A stretch of 64,000 bases of DNA from Telopea speciosissima. Its lineage: Eukaryota; Streptophyta; Magnoliopsida; Proteales; Proteaceae. Position 1 is the stretch's first letter; each line of letters starts with the position of its first letter. A program made the position numbers and the translations under genes. The notes beneath the pieces are model-generated. The model was not told the origin of the DNA and made no database searches. It was given only the letters and a program-made list of their open reading frames with translations. The DNA lies in the NCBI RefSeq assembly GCF_018873765.1, contig NC_057916.1:28743501-28807500 (forward strand). The letters run 5' to 3'. Below are positions 13,147 through 25,500 of this stretch, piece after piece.

Positions 13147-13708
13147 TATAAAAATTGAGATTGTGATTTCTGTTTCTGTACCGTTGAACGTCCTCCTATG
13201 TACCACCCAACATCTGTTCTAATGCAATTCATACTCTCCATCGGCTCCTCCAACCTCTCTGTCTCTAATTACTCCCACCGATGTATGCAAAGTAAATAGA
13301 ATTAGATTAAGATCAAGGGATAAAAAAATAAAATTACAATTTCTTAGTTCACCTACTTGGTGACAACAAGATGAACCCATTAAAATTACATCAATAAAAG
13401 AAAAACAAAATCATATTCTATCACATCCCTACTCGACTTTTCCATCGTGTCTTACTAGTCAACCACTTAATCATACACATGTGCAGTTAAGTTAGAACAT
13501 TTTTCCCTCACATATTTATTTAAAACTATTTCAACCAACCCAACGTTTCGGAAAATCATAACCTTATGTGCACCAAATTAACGCATGGTGGGGACAACCA
13601 TGGGGCTTGCCCTCATTGTGTAATAGGTCCACAGTCAAATGTTAACCTGGGGCCTATTGCATCATGGGGGTCCTGGCTATGCGTCTATTACACAAATATA
13701 TGAAAGTC
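13147..13708. other. Intergenic sequence: no gene recognised
   Basis: AT-rich spacer. Around 13580-13690 a short inverted pair, 'atggtggggacaaccatggggc' against 'ggggcctattgcatcatggg', suggests a decayed MITE. Nothing else recognised. Confidence 0.4.
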
Positions 13709-13896
13709 TAGAGGGTGTCAATGAGCCGATCCGACCGGGTTGGGCTGGGTTTTTCTTCCTTAAATTAGGGTCGGGCTGGGCTGGGCTGGGCCAAGCTCAG
13801 CCCAAGGCCTTAGCTCGGGCCTGCCCTATGGGCTGAAAAGCTCAGCCCAGGCTCAAATCAGGCTCGACGTGGACGGGCCAAATTGACACCACTAGG
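13709..13896. mobile_element. hAT-like MITE with GTGTCAAT ends and GGGCTGGGC interior
   Basis: Left end 'tagagggtgtcaat' and right end 'attgacaccacta' are inverted copies. The interior is G/C-rich with repeated 'gggctgggctgggctgggcc' and its complement 'ctcagcccaaggcc'. The ends resemble the common plant hAT MITE class starting TAGGGGTGTCAAT. The expected 8 bp duplication is not clean. Confidence 0.6.
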
Positions 13897-14060
13897 GGAT
13901 ACATTGTCTAATATTTAAGAACCCTTCACTAATCATAATCTTAATTAGAGAAATTTTGTTTGTATAAAGATAATATTAACTAAATAATCTTAGTAGTAAG
14001 AATTTACGTTTAAAAAAATAAATATTTTGATGGGAATAAGAGTGATGAATATTGTTTAAG

Positions 14061-14182
14061 GGTTGATGTTCTCTGTGCCGCAACGCAGCCTACTCCCAGA
14101 CGCTTGGGCTTGCCATTCAGGGGGCAGGGTGATCATTTTGCCCATCCCCATGTGTCTAGGCGCAGCCTATGAACATTCTCCC
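14061..14182. mobile_element. Foldback MITE, family F copy 1
   Basis: Carries 'gttctctgtgccgcaacgcagcc', then 'ccattcagggggcagg', 'gatcattttgcccatcccc', 'atgtgtctaggcgcagcc', ending 'gaacattctccc'. The two halves are inverted copies. Two more members are at 17590-17725 and 28469-28590. Confidence 0.75.
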
Positions 14183-14520
14183 ATTATTCAAATACTTGAG
14201 AGCGCTTTAAATGTGCCCATGTGGTATACACGTATTCTAGATCCTTGGGTGGTAGGTTTCATGCCAATATAGGTGGTCGATGCGCTACACGGTGATGATT
14301 ATGGCCATTATTCACAGTTAAGGTTAGTAATTTAAAATTGGTTATTAATTTATAATTAATGTTCAAATTTCAAAAGGCTAATTTGGATTGTAAAGATAAA
14401 AAATGAAAGAAAAGTAAATAAGGAATTATCAAATCTTTTTTTCTTTTTTCTTTTTTTTGAAAATTGTTTTTCTTACCAAATCATTGTTTATGGAAACCCA
14501 AAGGGTGTAGTAACAAGAGT

Positions 14521-14724
14521 GATTTTAATCCTCTCCTGCACCCTCATTTACGAGTGATGTGTAGTGAGGGGTTGGCTGCATGACATGGATTATTTCAAAT
14601 CCAACGGCTGGATCAAAAGAAGAAAGCCATTCAACCATTGGATTTGGAATAATGCACGTGTCATGCCGCCAACCTCCAACTAAACCTCACTGGCAGATGA
14701 GGGTGATGGAGAGGATTAAAATCC
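14521..14724. mobile_element. Foldback MITE with GATTTTAATCCTCTCC ends
   Basis: Left 'gattttaatcctctcctgca' and right 'gatggagaggattaaaatc' are inverted. Flanks gtaacaagagt (14510-14520) and gtaacaaaagt (14725-14735) form a duplication of about 10-11 bp with one mismatch, compatible with a Mutator-like mechanism. Inner arms around 14600-14660 ('atccaacggctggatc', 'accattggattt') also pair. Confidence 0.75.
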
Positions 14725-14939
14725 GTAACAAAAGTGAGGAGAACTGCGTAATAATTCAAAATAGGATGCATCAAATTGGGCATGATCGATTCAATTTTGA
14801 ATGTTCGGAGTGATTGATTCTAGGGTTTTTTTTTTACTACTTCCGGCTGATTTTGTTCCGATTTGCAGATTGGCAAGGACCAATTTAACACTCAGTTCCA
14901 AATTTTAAATCCTTGTTGGGGGAGATCACATACCACTCA

Positions 14940-15178
14940 AAAAAAGAGAGAGAGAGAGAGAGAGCAATTTGGATCCTCTACTGCCGAGCTGTCCGATAGG
15001 ACCGTGCTGCCTAGACATGGTGAGACGTGCAATGACCACCTTACCCTTGCCCAAGGGCCTTGCCCGAGTGGGGGTAAGGCGGTCATTGCGTGCCTCACCA
15101 TGTCTGGGCAGTACGGTCCTGCCGGGCAGCTCTACAGTAGAGAATCTGAATCCGAGAGAGAGAGAGAGAGAGAGGGGC
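14940..15178. mobile_element. Strong foldback MITE bracketed by GA microsatellites
   Basis: A near-perfect hairpin runs from 'ggatcctctactgccgagct' (about 14969) to 'agctctacagtagagaatc' (about 15145), with long arms such as 'gaccgtgctgcctagacatgg' against 'ccatgtctgggcagtacggtc'. (GA)n tracts sit directly at both sides, 14943-14964 and 15155-15173. Long open frames on both strands here are a by-product of the palindrome. Confidence 0.75.
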
Positions 15179-16547
15179 AAGAACGAAGAATTGATTCATA
15201 GACCTGACTAAAACTAGAGCAATAGAGCAAATTCCTTTACTAGAAGGAAAATCCAATTGAAGTAGAATAGAAACATTTTCTAATACAGCCAGCTGCTTTT
15301 GTCACATTTATTGGATAAATGAGAAATAATTTATCACATATAAAATTTGAGAATATATCTCAACCATATAGCCACTGTGTACAAGGCTTTCTTTCTTACT
15401 TTTCAATGATGCCTGCATAAATATTTATTTTTTTGAAAAATGGATTTTCTTATTGACACCTCTTGAGATTTCAAATAATTTATTTTCCTATTTTTTTTGC
15501 CCTTTTAAAATAATGTACAAATTTTTTAATAGAAAATATTATCATTTCACATGTATACTTGAAGAATATGTATGACCATGATACATTTTGATGATGACAT
15601 AATGATATGTCACTTTCAATTAATTTTTAAACTCTTTTATACCATTAACTTAAAAAACTTTGAGGTATAAAACAAGAGGCAATTAAAAGAAGATGTCAAG
15701 TTTTAAATACACCTATAGAGATGTCATTTGGATACTTCCTTGAAAAATACACTAAAATGGTATGTTTAAAAGTTAAAATAGTCTGAAAATAGACCCATGG
15801 TTGGATAATGATGTGGCCCAACTAAACGGGGTCAGCTAGATGATTTTGTTTTACCATTCAACTTCATTCAAATATATATTTGATGTCAACATTAATCCAT
15901 GTATTTACCCGCCCCCCCCAAAAAAAAAACATTAATCCATGTATTTCTTTTCTATTTGTATCTTTGAAAATCATCTTATGCATGCCTCTTGCTTTTTTTA
16001 GTTCCTCTACTCTCAATGACACCGTCTTTCTCACATGTGCATTTAAAATTATTCATTGCATGTATTTGTGCCACTTCAAATGATTTTTTCTCAACTTATT
16101 ATGTACTTGAGCCATTTATAATCCATCTCTATTGTGTTCCTTCTTTTTTTTTTTTTTTTAATCTATTCTAGTTTTACAATTTATCCATTTTAGTGTCTCT
16201 ATCTTAGGTAATACTAATTTTACTTATAGATTATTTCAAAAAAAAAAAAAAATTTCATTTTAGAAAAAAAAAAAACTTAGTGACCTTTATTTAGCTAAAT
16301 TTAACCAATGAGATGGATCATGAATGTGGACTCTTCTATCATATAGATTGAAGGATTCACCAGTGTATACCAACATAATAATTTGCGACGAGATATATCA
16401 AGAAAGGTCAACATGATTCGCGACCCCAAAAGAAAAATCAGAGTGCCTACTTGAGAAATCGAATCCACCAAGGTTCTTATGCACTTTCTTACGATTCCGT
16501 TGTTACTTTTTTTTGCTTCAATTCATTGTTCAATGGTTTTTCATATT
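15179..16547. other. AT-rich intergenic spacer with homopolymer runs
   Basis: AT-rich sequence with poly-T and poly-A runs (for example 16143-16160, 16238-16252) and a C7-A9 junction near 15911. At 15813-15840 'cccaactaaacggggtcagc' resembles the terminal tail of plant LINEs, suggesting a very short relic. No gene seen. Confidence 0.45.
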
Positions 16548-17032
16548 CAAAAAAGGAGAAAGTTTTCAACCACCGAAGTTCCATGTATTCTAATTAGGTT
16601 CTACAGTCATGGTGATCCCCCAAAAAACAGTTTAGTAATTAAATAAAGGGAGAGAGTTTGCTACAACGCTAGAGTGCAATTTCCCACTAATAAGGGGGTG
16701 GAAAATCGAATCGTTCAATATGAGGTTTTAACACAGTGAGAATGTGTCCACTGTCCATAGGTGGAATGTGAGAGGGTGTGTATAGGAATCAAAAAAGGAG
16801 AAAGTTTTCAACCACCGAGGTTCCATGTATTCTAATTAGGGTCTACAGCTACAGTGATCTCCCAAAAAGTTTAGTAATTAAATAAAGGGAGAGAGTTTGC
16901 TACAACGCTAGAGTGCAATTTCCCACTAATGAGGGGGGTGAAAAATCGAATCGTTCAATATGAGGTTTTAACACAGTGAGAATGTGAAGTCCACTGTCCA
17001 CAGGTGGAATGTGAGCGGGTGTGTATAGGAAT
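16548..17032 (+). repeat. Direct tandem duplication, period 242 bp
   Basis: The unit from 'caaaaaaggagaaagttttc' at 16548 recurs from 16790 and both run through 'gagagagtttgctacaacgc' to 'gtgtgtataggaat'. The copies differ by a few substitutions and small indels (for example 'cagtcatggtgatccccc' versus 'cagctacagtgatctccc'). The second copy abuts a SINE insertion. Confidence 0.9.
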
Positions 17033-17042
17033 CTACACACTG

Positions 17043-17166
17043 GTGGTCAAGTGCCTAGTGCACTTGGTAGTTAGTGGTGCGTAAAGGCCCATTGCTATCA
17101 GGAGATCTTGAGTTCAAGTCTCCTGGTTCACATCCTACATCCCCCCTACCTATCAAAAAAAAAAAA
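17043..17166 (+). mobile_element. tRNA-derived SINE with 14 bp target duplication
   Basis: 124 bp element with a polymerase III-like promoter: an A-box-like 'tagtgcacttggt' at about 17058 and a B-box 'gagttcaagtctcc' about 50 bp later. It ends in an A-rich tail. Perfect 14 bp flanks, gaatctacacactg, occur at 17029-17042 and 17167-17180. The insertion lies at the end of the second 242 bp repeat, so it is younger than that duplication. The family is not one I can name. Confidence 0.85.
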
Positions 17167-17180
17167 GAATCTACACACTG

Positions 17181-17589
17181 ACTTCATGACATTCTTTTTT
17201 TCGGTCATAAATAAATAAAGAGAAATAGAGTGGTCCAATGTGATCCACCTCCCACAAAATCCTTCTTAATCTCCCAAAATTATACACATTGCACATCGAT
17301 CTATCCACCCATGATGACCAGTCGACTGGTCCTTATGTCATACATTTCCTACAGTTCTTCATGACAGATAATCCTAGAATATGACTCAAGGGAAAAGGTT
17401 TTCTAAGTTGCTGGTGTAGAGTCTAGAACCTCTATGTCTATCTCTCTCCTTCTCCATGAAATGATCTCGTTGTCCTCCAATGTATGATACAATTTTATCA
17501 CTCTTCATTGATGTGCTCTTCTATGTTGCTTGATCAAATAACCCTCTCCCATCATTCAGTTCTCAATTTATGTGTAACCTTGTGTTTTG
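17181..17589. other. Intergenic sequence: no gene recognised
   Basis: Low-complexity spacer between the SINE and a family F MITE. No open frame or element recognised. Confidence 0.4.
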
Positions 17590-17725
17590 GGGCGCTGTTC
17601 TTTGTGCCGCAATGCAGCCTGCGTCCAGGCACATGGGGGTGGGTGCAATGACCACCCTGCCCCCCTGCACAAGCTGCCCATGTGCCTGGGCACAGGCTGT
17701 GCTGCGGCACAGAGAACATTCTCCC
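17590..17725. mobile_element. Foldback MITE, family F copy 2 (best preserved)
   Basis: Left 'ctttgtgccgcaatgcagcc' and right 'ggctgtgctgcggcacagag' pair, as do 'ccaggcacatggg' and 'cccatgtgcctggg', giving arms of about 45 bp. The loop is 'gtgcaatgaccaccctgccc'. It is the most symmetric of the three F copies. Confidence 0.8.
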
Positions 17726-18210
17726 ATTTTATTTTATTTTTTATGCAAACCCAACAGGGGGAAATTGTATTCATCTTTTTGGGGGCAAAAAAGAGTTAAT
17801 GCTATGAGGTTTAGCAGTTTTTCCAAACCTTTTTGTCTTAACCCTAAATTTGAAAGTGCAATTGTCACCCACATTGCCACATGCATGAAAACTTCCTCCT
17901 CTGATGCCTTAAAAGTATGTTTTTGGCTGAACTCTCTCTATAACTGTCATGATTTGTAACAGGATTTGTCCACTACTAGTTATGCATGAAATGCCAAATG
18001 GTGGGACTAACCAAAAGAATTCCTCTTTTGGTGATCAAGAAACATGTAATCTCACTCTCTGCACTTGGAAGCTGGTTAGAGGACAAAACTTATTAATCAA
18101 ATGGAGCATTAATTCTGGCATGAATTACATTGACTACCATACAAACCTAAGAGTTTCTCACAATCATATTCCTTCTTATGATCTGTGACGACAGCTTTAC
18201 ATCTTTGACC
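17726..18210. other. Intergenic sequence: no gene recognised
   Basis: AT-rich spacer with short unconvincing open frames. No element recognised. Confidence 0.35.
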
Positions 18211-18361
18211 TTTAATCTGCTCCATTTCCCATGTTCCTCTAATTAAAGGGGCAGAAATGATCATCCTACCCCTGCTCAAACATACTGCCCTGGTGGGATC
18301 TACCCCCTTCTATTAGAGGAACTTGGAAAATGGAGCAGGCAGGAAATGGAGCAGATAAAAA
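18211..18361. mobile_element. Foldback MITE with ATCTGCTCCATTTCC ends
   Basis: Left 'tttaatctgctccatttccc' pairs with right 'ggaaatggagcagataaaa', and inner arms 'gttcctctaattaaagggg' pair with 'cccccttctattagaggaac'. It resembles the element at 12974-13146 in layout but not in terminal sequence. Confidence 0.7.
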
Positions 18362-20301
18362 TACATTGTGAATAAGAGATGATCAAACATGAACAAATGT
18401 AAAGGAGAATAGCTATAGTATGTAATTAAGATTGACGTACAAAATGAAATTTTAGGGGGGGGGGGGGGGGGAGAGACTTGAGTTTAAAAAAACATTTTGT
18501 AAATCACATGAGTTAAGTAATTACAATATAGAAGTCAACAGAAATATTGGCTCGAGTTTTCTTTAAACCACAGTGAAGGGGAATCCCTTTACCACAGCTT
18601 TTGGATGGACAGAAGAGGGTCAGAAGTGTGTATCATGCAATAGGAGGAGGTTCATATATATTATCGACTTCAGTCAATACGGGGAGGTTTTAAGACCTTA
18701 GGATGGAGGTTGAACCCTACACTAGGTATAGGAAAAATTTTTCCTTAATTATTAGAGAAAATTAAGGGAAAATGAAAGGATTAACTTTTGCTTTCACTTC
18801 TTTTTTTTTTTTTTTTTTGAAATTTTCCTTCACCTTTACCATTGATGTTGTGGCATTACGATTGGATTTTGGGTTCATCATTAATTTCGATCCCCTATTG
18901 GAGGTCGAAAATTCCTTTTCTCACAATCAAAGGGTCAAGTCCCATGATTTAAGCGATTCTCTCTTCACCATGGGTAAAAAGAAAAATTATAAATCTTATT
19001 CAAAATCCGTGATAACATGGTAACAATTGTAACACCACCCATCAAGGTGGTTACATGGTGGATTCAAATTTGAATTCCCCACTAATTATAGATCGCAGTT
19101 ATCACTAATATGACTGTGTATGCTATATCAACGCTTATAGATGAGCATATATAAATTGGATTGAAAGAAGGAAAAAGAAGATTCATTATATTTTAATAAA
19201 CAAATAATTAGATTGACTTTAATCGTTTGAAGGAAATACCTTCAAATGGATATAGATACTAGTGCAAAATATGGTACAACCGTTTTGTTTTCTTTAATCC
19301 TTTATATTCATCCATTCATTTTCTTTCTTAATCATTTAAATTTCAAAAATAAAATTTATCGAAAACAAAAAAAAAAAAAAGAAGAAAAAGAAAGGAAATA
19401 ACCAAAACTAAACTATGTCAATCCCATGAATTAATGTATAGACTTTCTACTTGACACTTAATTGTAGGTTAGGAGGGTAATTCATAGAAATGTCTTGGTT
19501 TTATTCCTAAATAATCTACTTAGGAAATGTTACCTAAATAAGCCTAAAAGTTGAACTCAGTCAGAGTTTACCTAGTAAAATTAAACTTTGAAAATCTAGA
19601 ACCATGAGAGATCATAGTACCTTGGTTGTGCATGCTTGAACATACATGGGGATGCATGCCGACAAATGGGAGCGTATTTGACTGAATTAATGACCCTTGA
19701 ATTTTGATACATGTCCAATTGATATCATGTTTTCTCTATCCAACAGTCAGAATTGCCACAGCATCTATCTACATAACTCAAATTGGTAGATTCTCTATGC
19801 TATGCAAAGGTAATTTTTAAGGATTTTTTCTATCTAACAGTCAGAATTACCACATCATCCATCTACATAACTCAAATCAAAATATGTGAGTAGGTGTAGG
19901 CTATGTCGCTTGCTCAAAGAAACTTTTCCAATAGTGAACTATTATTTTCATAAGAGTTTAGTACTTTTCTAGACCTTACAAGGCATTTATTCTGTCATTT
20001 GGACTAATAATGTGTCCATTCTGACCATTAATAAAGATAACAAGATCTAGATTAGCCATGTGCGTGTCACATTTTAGAGTCTAATTCAATTAAATACTCC
20101 CTTGATATTGGCATGTATCATGTGTATATTCATGTATTTGTAGTAGGACTCTAGACATTACACCATGCTCTCCCAACTCTTAGCTGTAAGAGATATTTTA
20201 GATAAGAAAAACTATGAAGTTGGAAAGCCCAAATTGTATTGTAACTTCTCAAGCATCACAAAACCTTGTGACACGGATAACTATATTCATATATAAAATA
20301 T
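18362..20301. other. AT-rich intergenic spacer
   Basis: Mostly AT-rich with a G17 run near 18457, poly-T near 18803 and poly-A near 19368. The phrase 'tctatctaacagtcagaatt' and a variant are repeated around 19735 and 19828, each followed by 'acatcatccatctacataac'-like text, a direct repeat spaced about 90 bp. No gene recognised. Confidence 0.45.
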
Positions 20302-20470
20302 GAAATTGAGTTCTTTGTTCGACTGCGTATCATACTCTAGCATTTCCCTATATCTATCTCTCTCCTCTCACAATATAGGGGTAAATATGTTATTACATAG
20401 GAGGGATGAGAGAGATAAACATAGAAAGACGTTAGCATATGCTACACAACCTGGTAGCGTTCTTTTCCCC
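20302..20470. mobile_element. Foldback MITE, family G copy 3, with 9 bp target duplication
   Basis: Partly complementary ends ('gagttctttgttcgactgcg' and 'ctggtagcgttcttttcccc') and the family G core 'tatctctctcctctcac...gggatgagagagata'. Flanked by exact ataaaatat at 20293-20301 and 20471-20479. The 9 bp duplication suggests Mutator-like mobilisation for this family. Confidence 0.75.
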
Positions 20471-20479
20471 ATAAAATAT

Positions 20480-21360
20480 TAAGGGAAAAAGAAGATTGTC
20501 AAACTACAAACACATGAACAGTGAATTGACCGTCCCACCCCCATAAAATTAAAAATCTCACCCCTAGAGAATGCCCTAGTACATACTCTCATTGGTCCCC
20601 ACACTAATGCGGAGATCGCGCAGCGTGCCCCAATCCCCCTCCCAAATACTAATTATAAGAAGGGTTACTATTTTTATGGATTAATTTTTTTTTTTTTTTT
20701 TTTGGTAATATTTTTATGGATTACTAGAATCTCATAAAGAGGACTTATATCACTTGTGTGAAATAACATGAACAGGATTTGAATCTATATATACTTTACA
20801 ATCATACGTCATCACACACATCAGTAGCTAGAATACAATAACCCATGACCTACCTTAGAATTGTAGGTCATGACGGTATTAGCCAGTTAAAACTCTCCAA
20901 GTGTCTAAATTCTTCTTTGACCACTTTATTAGGCAGAACCGAAAGACACCACACGTCTCTATAAAGAGAAAAACAACATTCTAGACGATCTTCTCGCCCA
21001 ACAAAATAACCCTCACCGGATGCAGATGTCAACCACCCTTGACTTCTTCCGTGGCCTTTCCTTGTCCAGTCGATTGGAATATTATAACCGTCCATATGCA
21101 TACGTGTACACATGGCGAGGTTTCCATAGTTTTTGTTTTTTTTTACTAACTTTCCATGCATGCCTCATGCAATAAGTCATACTTAATTTCCATTTCCATG
21201 CATGCCCCATGCACAACTAGAAAGAAAATGAAAGTGATTCAATTCGTTAGGGCATTTTTGGGTTTTCAACTTATTCAAAGGGAATCATTTTAAGTGATCT
21301 TTTTCCTCGGATTTTTCACAATACGATTTGGTTTCGAATATTTAAGAATGGCACTGCGTC
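20480..21360. other. AKR upstream region
   Basis: Spacer and likely promoter-side DNA of the aldo-keto reductase gene, with a T24 run near 20687. A 97-codon minus-strand frame (20868-21161) shows no recognisable family. No MITE recognised. Confidence 0.4.
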
Positions 21361-21367
21361 TATATAT
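21361..21367 (+). promoter_or_regulatory. Candidate TATA box of the AKR gene
   Basis: TATATAT about 213 bp upstream of the AKR ATG, followed by a CT/GA-rich leader ('gagtgagagagagtggag'). Position is plausible for a plant core promoter with a leader near 180 nt. Motif evidence only. Confidence 0.35.
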
Positions 21368-21579
21368 TCTCGGAGGTTGGCTTCGACCCAGTAGTAGTAA
21401 CAGAGTGAGAGAGAGTGGAGCTTTTTCTATTGTTCAGAGGAAATCTTACAATTCCTTCTTCCACAGGTTTCACTGAATTGAATTTCTTGTTTTTTTGATT
21501 TGTTTATTTGAGATTTCTCTTATTGAAGATCGATTTGATCTCTTCTTCTCTTTCTTATTTTTTCAGTTGCAGTTCGAAA

Positions 21580-22550
21580 ATGGCTAACGAAATTCGTTTT
21601 TTCGAGTTGAACACCGGAGCTAAAATCCCTTCTGTAGGGTTAGGGACATGGCAATCAGAGCCTGGACTTGTCGGAGAAGCTGTAACTGCCGCCGTCAAGG
21701 TTTGTTCTTCACTTCTCCCTTCTCCATTTAATGAATCATCAACTTCTACGATCACATTACCGGAAGTGATTCCCCTTATCTTTCTTCGTTCCTTCTTTCT
21801 TTCCTATCTTCCTTGCTTTTTGTTCATTACTCTGTTTCTCCCAGTTTTTTTTTTTATTATTTTTTTTTCGACTTTTTATTTTTGTTGGATGCGCTTTTGT
21901 ATGCTTTATTGGGGCATTACTTATGCAGTTATGTTATACACTGTGATGAGGAAAAAAAAATGGAAAAAGAGTTCAAATGGTTGAGACTTATCCGGACAAT
22001 TTACTACCTTTTTGTGTTTGGAAATGAGGATAACTTCCTTCATAATGGGAAATGATATTTATAAGAAGGTCCATAAATAATGGGGAAAAATTCTCTGTTG
22101 TTGTTCGTAAATCCTAAATGTGATTAAAAAAAATATTTAAAAAAAAACTTCTGAATAGTGTAGATTAAGGTTACATCTTGTGCCTCTCTAATTTAAGATT
22201 ACCCTGTTTTAGGCTAGAACCTGTAGAATAATTTATTGAAATGCTACATCATGGCCAATGTATACTGTTTCTTATTCTGGCTTACCTTCTTACATGGATT
22301 GCTAGGTAAAAATGAAACTGAAAAACCATGTGAATTTCCAGTTCTTTCCTCCTTTAATTTTTTATTTTTTAATTTTTTTTGAGTTTTCTAATGCCATTTC
22401 TTAACCACTCTGATTGCATTTTTTTTTTTTATTCAATAACCACTCTGATTACATCCCTTAAAATATTTATCAAATGACCACACAATGCACAAAAGTTGGT
22501 CCACAGTCTCCAATAGTTAAGTGAAAGGCTTTATCTGATTTGGTCTAAAA

Positions 22551-22586
<36 letters not shown>

Positions 22587-25500
22587 TGTTATTTATGAAA
22601 CTGTCTTTTTCTTTTGATACTATTCTAACTCATGTATAAATTATTCAATCAAATAATTAAGATACAGGAAAAAGTAGTCTAACTGGTATGGGGATATGTG
22701 GAGGCTGATTTGGCTAATCGGTGGGCAGGAATGCTGTTTTTTATCGCTATGTGCCAAGCTTGATTAATTTTTAAAAAAATAGGGGATGGACTTTTTAATG
22801 AATTCCAACTTTTATTATAACATAATTTCATTATAACAGTCGCATTGAAACTTAACAAAGTTTTGGGAGCCGATTGAATGACCACATGGCATAAAACCAT
22901 GGTTCATATCCCTAGATATAAAATAAAAATACATAAAATGAGAAAATGACCACCAAATTTCATTCAATATTTTTAAATAAAATATTCCAAATTGTTTTCT
23001 ACAATTTGATCCTTAATAAAATACTCAAAATAATCAATTTGGTCAGATTCCAGTCAAAATAATTTAAATTTCATCTTTGATCAGAACTCCTGTCCTGTTT
23101 TTTAATGTATAGCTCTTGAGCTCTGTCCATTTAAAACTTGTAAAATTATATATATATATAAAATATACTTTTATGGAGTGGCGAGCCTTGCGCCATATAT
23201 ATATATATATATATAAAATATACTTTTACGGAGTGGCGAGCCTTGGCGCAATGGTTAAAGTTGTGCTATTGCAAGTTGTAACCTATTGGTTGCAGGTTTA
23301 ACTTGAAAACAGCCTCTCCTGTAAAGCAGAGGGTAAGGCTATGTACATTTGCCCCACCCAGACCCTGCAGTTGTGGGAGCCTCGTGCATTGGGTAGCTCT
23401 TTTTACATTATACTTTTACAGCTGCTTCTCCCCTATTGAGAGAAGGTATCAAGCACATGGATTATAAGTATTGTCTTATATCCATTGCCTATCTATACTT
23501 GTCTTCTGTTGTCTAAAGTCGAGATGTGGTTGAATTGAATGTCTATAAATTGCAAGCATATGTTTTCAAATGTGTATATTATCCAAGCTCTCTGCTTTAT
23601 TGATTATTTTTCTTTTATGTCAATACAGGCTGGCTACCGGCATATTGATTGTGCTCAAGTTTATGGAAATGAGAAGGAGGTGATTAACCTGCCTAATGCT
23701 AGTTCAGCATATACATTTTTGTTACCACCTCTCTCTCAAACACACACACACACTCACACAAATGTCAACTAAATTGATGAGGTTTAGAAACTTTAAAGCA
23801 ACAGTATTTAATCACACACTTTAGTATAGATACTAAGGAAAACAGATGGTCCAACCAGCTATTAGTGTATGCTGTAGCAGGTGATGGACCAGTTAAGAGC
23901 TTGTGGCTGCTAGGTTTGTAATTTATTCAGGCCTGCTTAACCGGTGGCTGGTGTTCATGAACTTCTAATCCAAATCAATAATGAAAGTGACCAATGCATG
24001 AACGCCAATCAAGACTTGTTTTCACAAGATTAGTCAAGGATTCTATTTTAATCCAGTGATTGTCAAACCAGGGCAGTCACATGAAAGCAATATTCCTGGT
24101 CCAATGTAGGAAGTGATTCTGAAAGCAAATACAATTGTGTTTTCATCCTTCAATGTCAGAATCCAAGGGGATTCATGACTTTATTTTGGAGGATATGGTC
24201 TTAAGGTGGATTCCAATCCAATGCTTGGCTGCATGTTCCCATAGAAGTGTGTGGTTTCTGAATTGCCTACCAATTCTGACAACATACATTGTGGTCATTA
24301 CTAAGATGAATATGTTGCTGTCATAATGGCCACCTCACCAACTGTGTGATGATACCAATTGTGTGATCAACAATTTTACATTGTTTCAACCTTCAGATGA
24401 TTGCTTTATTTGGCCCCTGATTTTTCACTTTCTCCCCCTGGTTTCTGTCTGCCATAGGTTGGCTCGGCACTGAAGAAGCTGTTTGCAGATGGTATAGTGA
24501 CGCGTGAGGATTTGTGGATTACATCCAAACTCTGGTTTGTATTAATTCTTATTTTGTATTTTGGTCCTTTGAGTAGCAACAGAATTGAAGAAACTTCCAT
24601 CTATAACTGTACGCCAAGGATTAGCTTCCTACATGTCATCAGTACCATGCTTTCACTTGGAGGAGACATTTAATATTAGACATCTTACGATAAGATGTTA
24701 AATGAATCTGCAGGTGTTCAGATCATGCACCAGAAGATGTACCTGCGGCAATAAACCGAACTTTGCAAGATTTGCAGCTTGACTACGTTGACCTTTACCT
24801 TGTATGTGCTTCCTATTTAAATAGAGATGTGTTCCTCATATGTTGTATCATTTATTCAGACCTTCTAAGTATCCTTCATATAGGAAATGTTCTTTTATGT
24901 TTGTGTTTTGGTGGTACTGAAATAGTTTTGCTCGAGTATCATAGACCATATACTTGAGTATTATCTGTCTATTACTGCTAACTGAGCTGCCAAATTCTTG
25001 AAGATCCACTGGCCAGTGAGCATGAAGAGGGGATCTGTTGGTTTTAAACCTGAAAACTTCACTATACCTGATATTCCTAGTACATGGAAGGCAATGGAGG
25101 CAATCTATGATTCTGGCAAGGCTCGTGCTATTGGTGTAAGCAATTTCTCTCCAAAGAAGTTGGGGGATTTGCTAGAGGTTGCTCGTGTCCCTCCTGCCGT
25201 CAACCAGGTGGAATGCCACCCTGTTTGGCAACAGACCAAGCTACGTGCATTTTGTAAAGCCAAGGGAATTCACCTATCTGTAAGCAAAGTTCTGTGCCAT
25301 AAGTCCTCCAGTAATGAATCTCTCCAGTGCCATTTGTTGATTTTTCAATTTGTTTCCATACAGGGGTATTCACCATTGGGTTCCCCAGGTACGAGTTCTA
25401 TAAAGACAAGTGTCCTTAAGCATCCTGTTATAGAAATGGTTGCCGAGAAATTGGGCAAGACTCCTGCACAGGTTGCTCTCCGTTGGGGAATCGAAATGGG

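Noticed and set aside
14863-15211. Overlapping open frames of 80-112 codons on both strands
   Set aside because: They arise from a palindromic MITE and flanking GA repeats; no protein family features.
17043-17166. A tRNA gene
   Set aside because: B-box-like motif present but no cloverleaf or CCA-end acceptor stem; poly-A tail and 14 bp duplication make it a SINE.
17570-17959. 129-codon plus-strand frame
   Set aside because: The first half is MITE family F sequence and the rest is unlike any known protein.
20868-21161. 97-codon minus-strand frame upstream of AKR
   Set aside because: No recognisable family and no splice or promoter context; treated as chance.
23116-23301. 61-codon frame over the (TA)n and SINE head
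   Set aside because: Tyr/Ile repeats come from the TA microsatellite; no gene.
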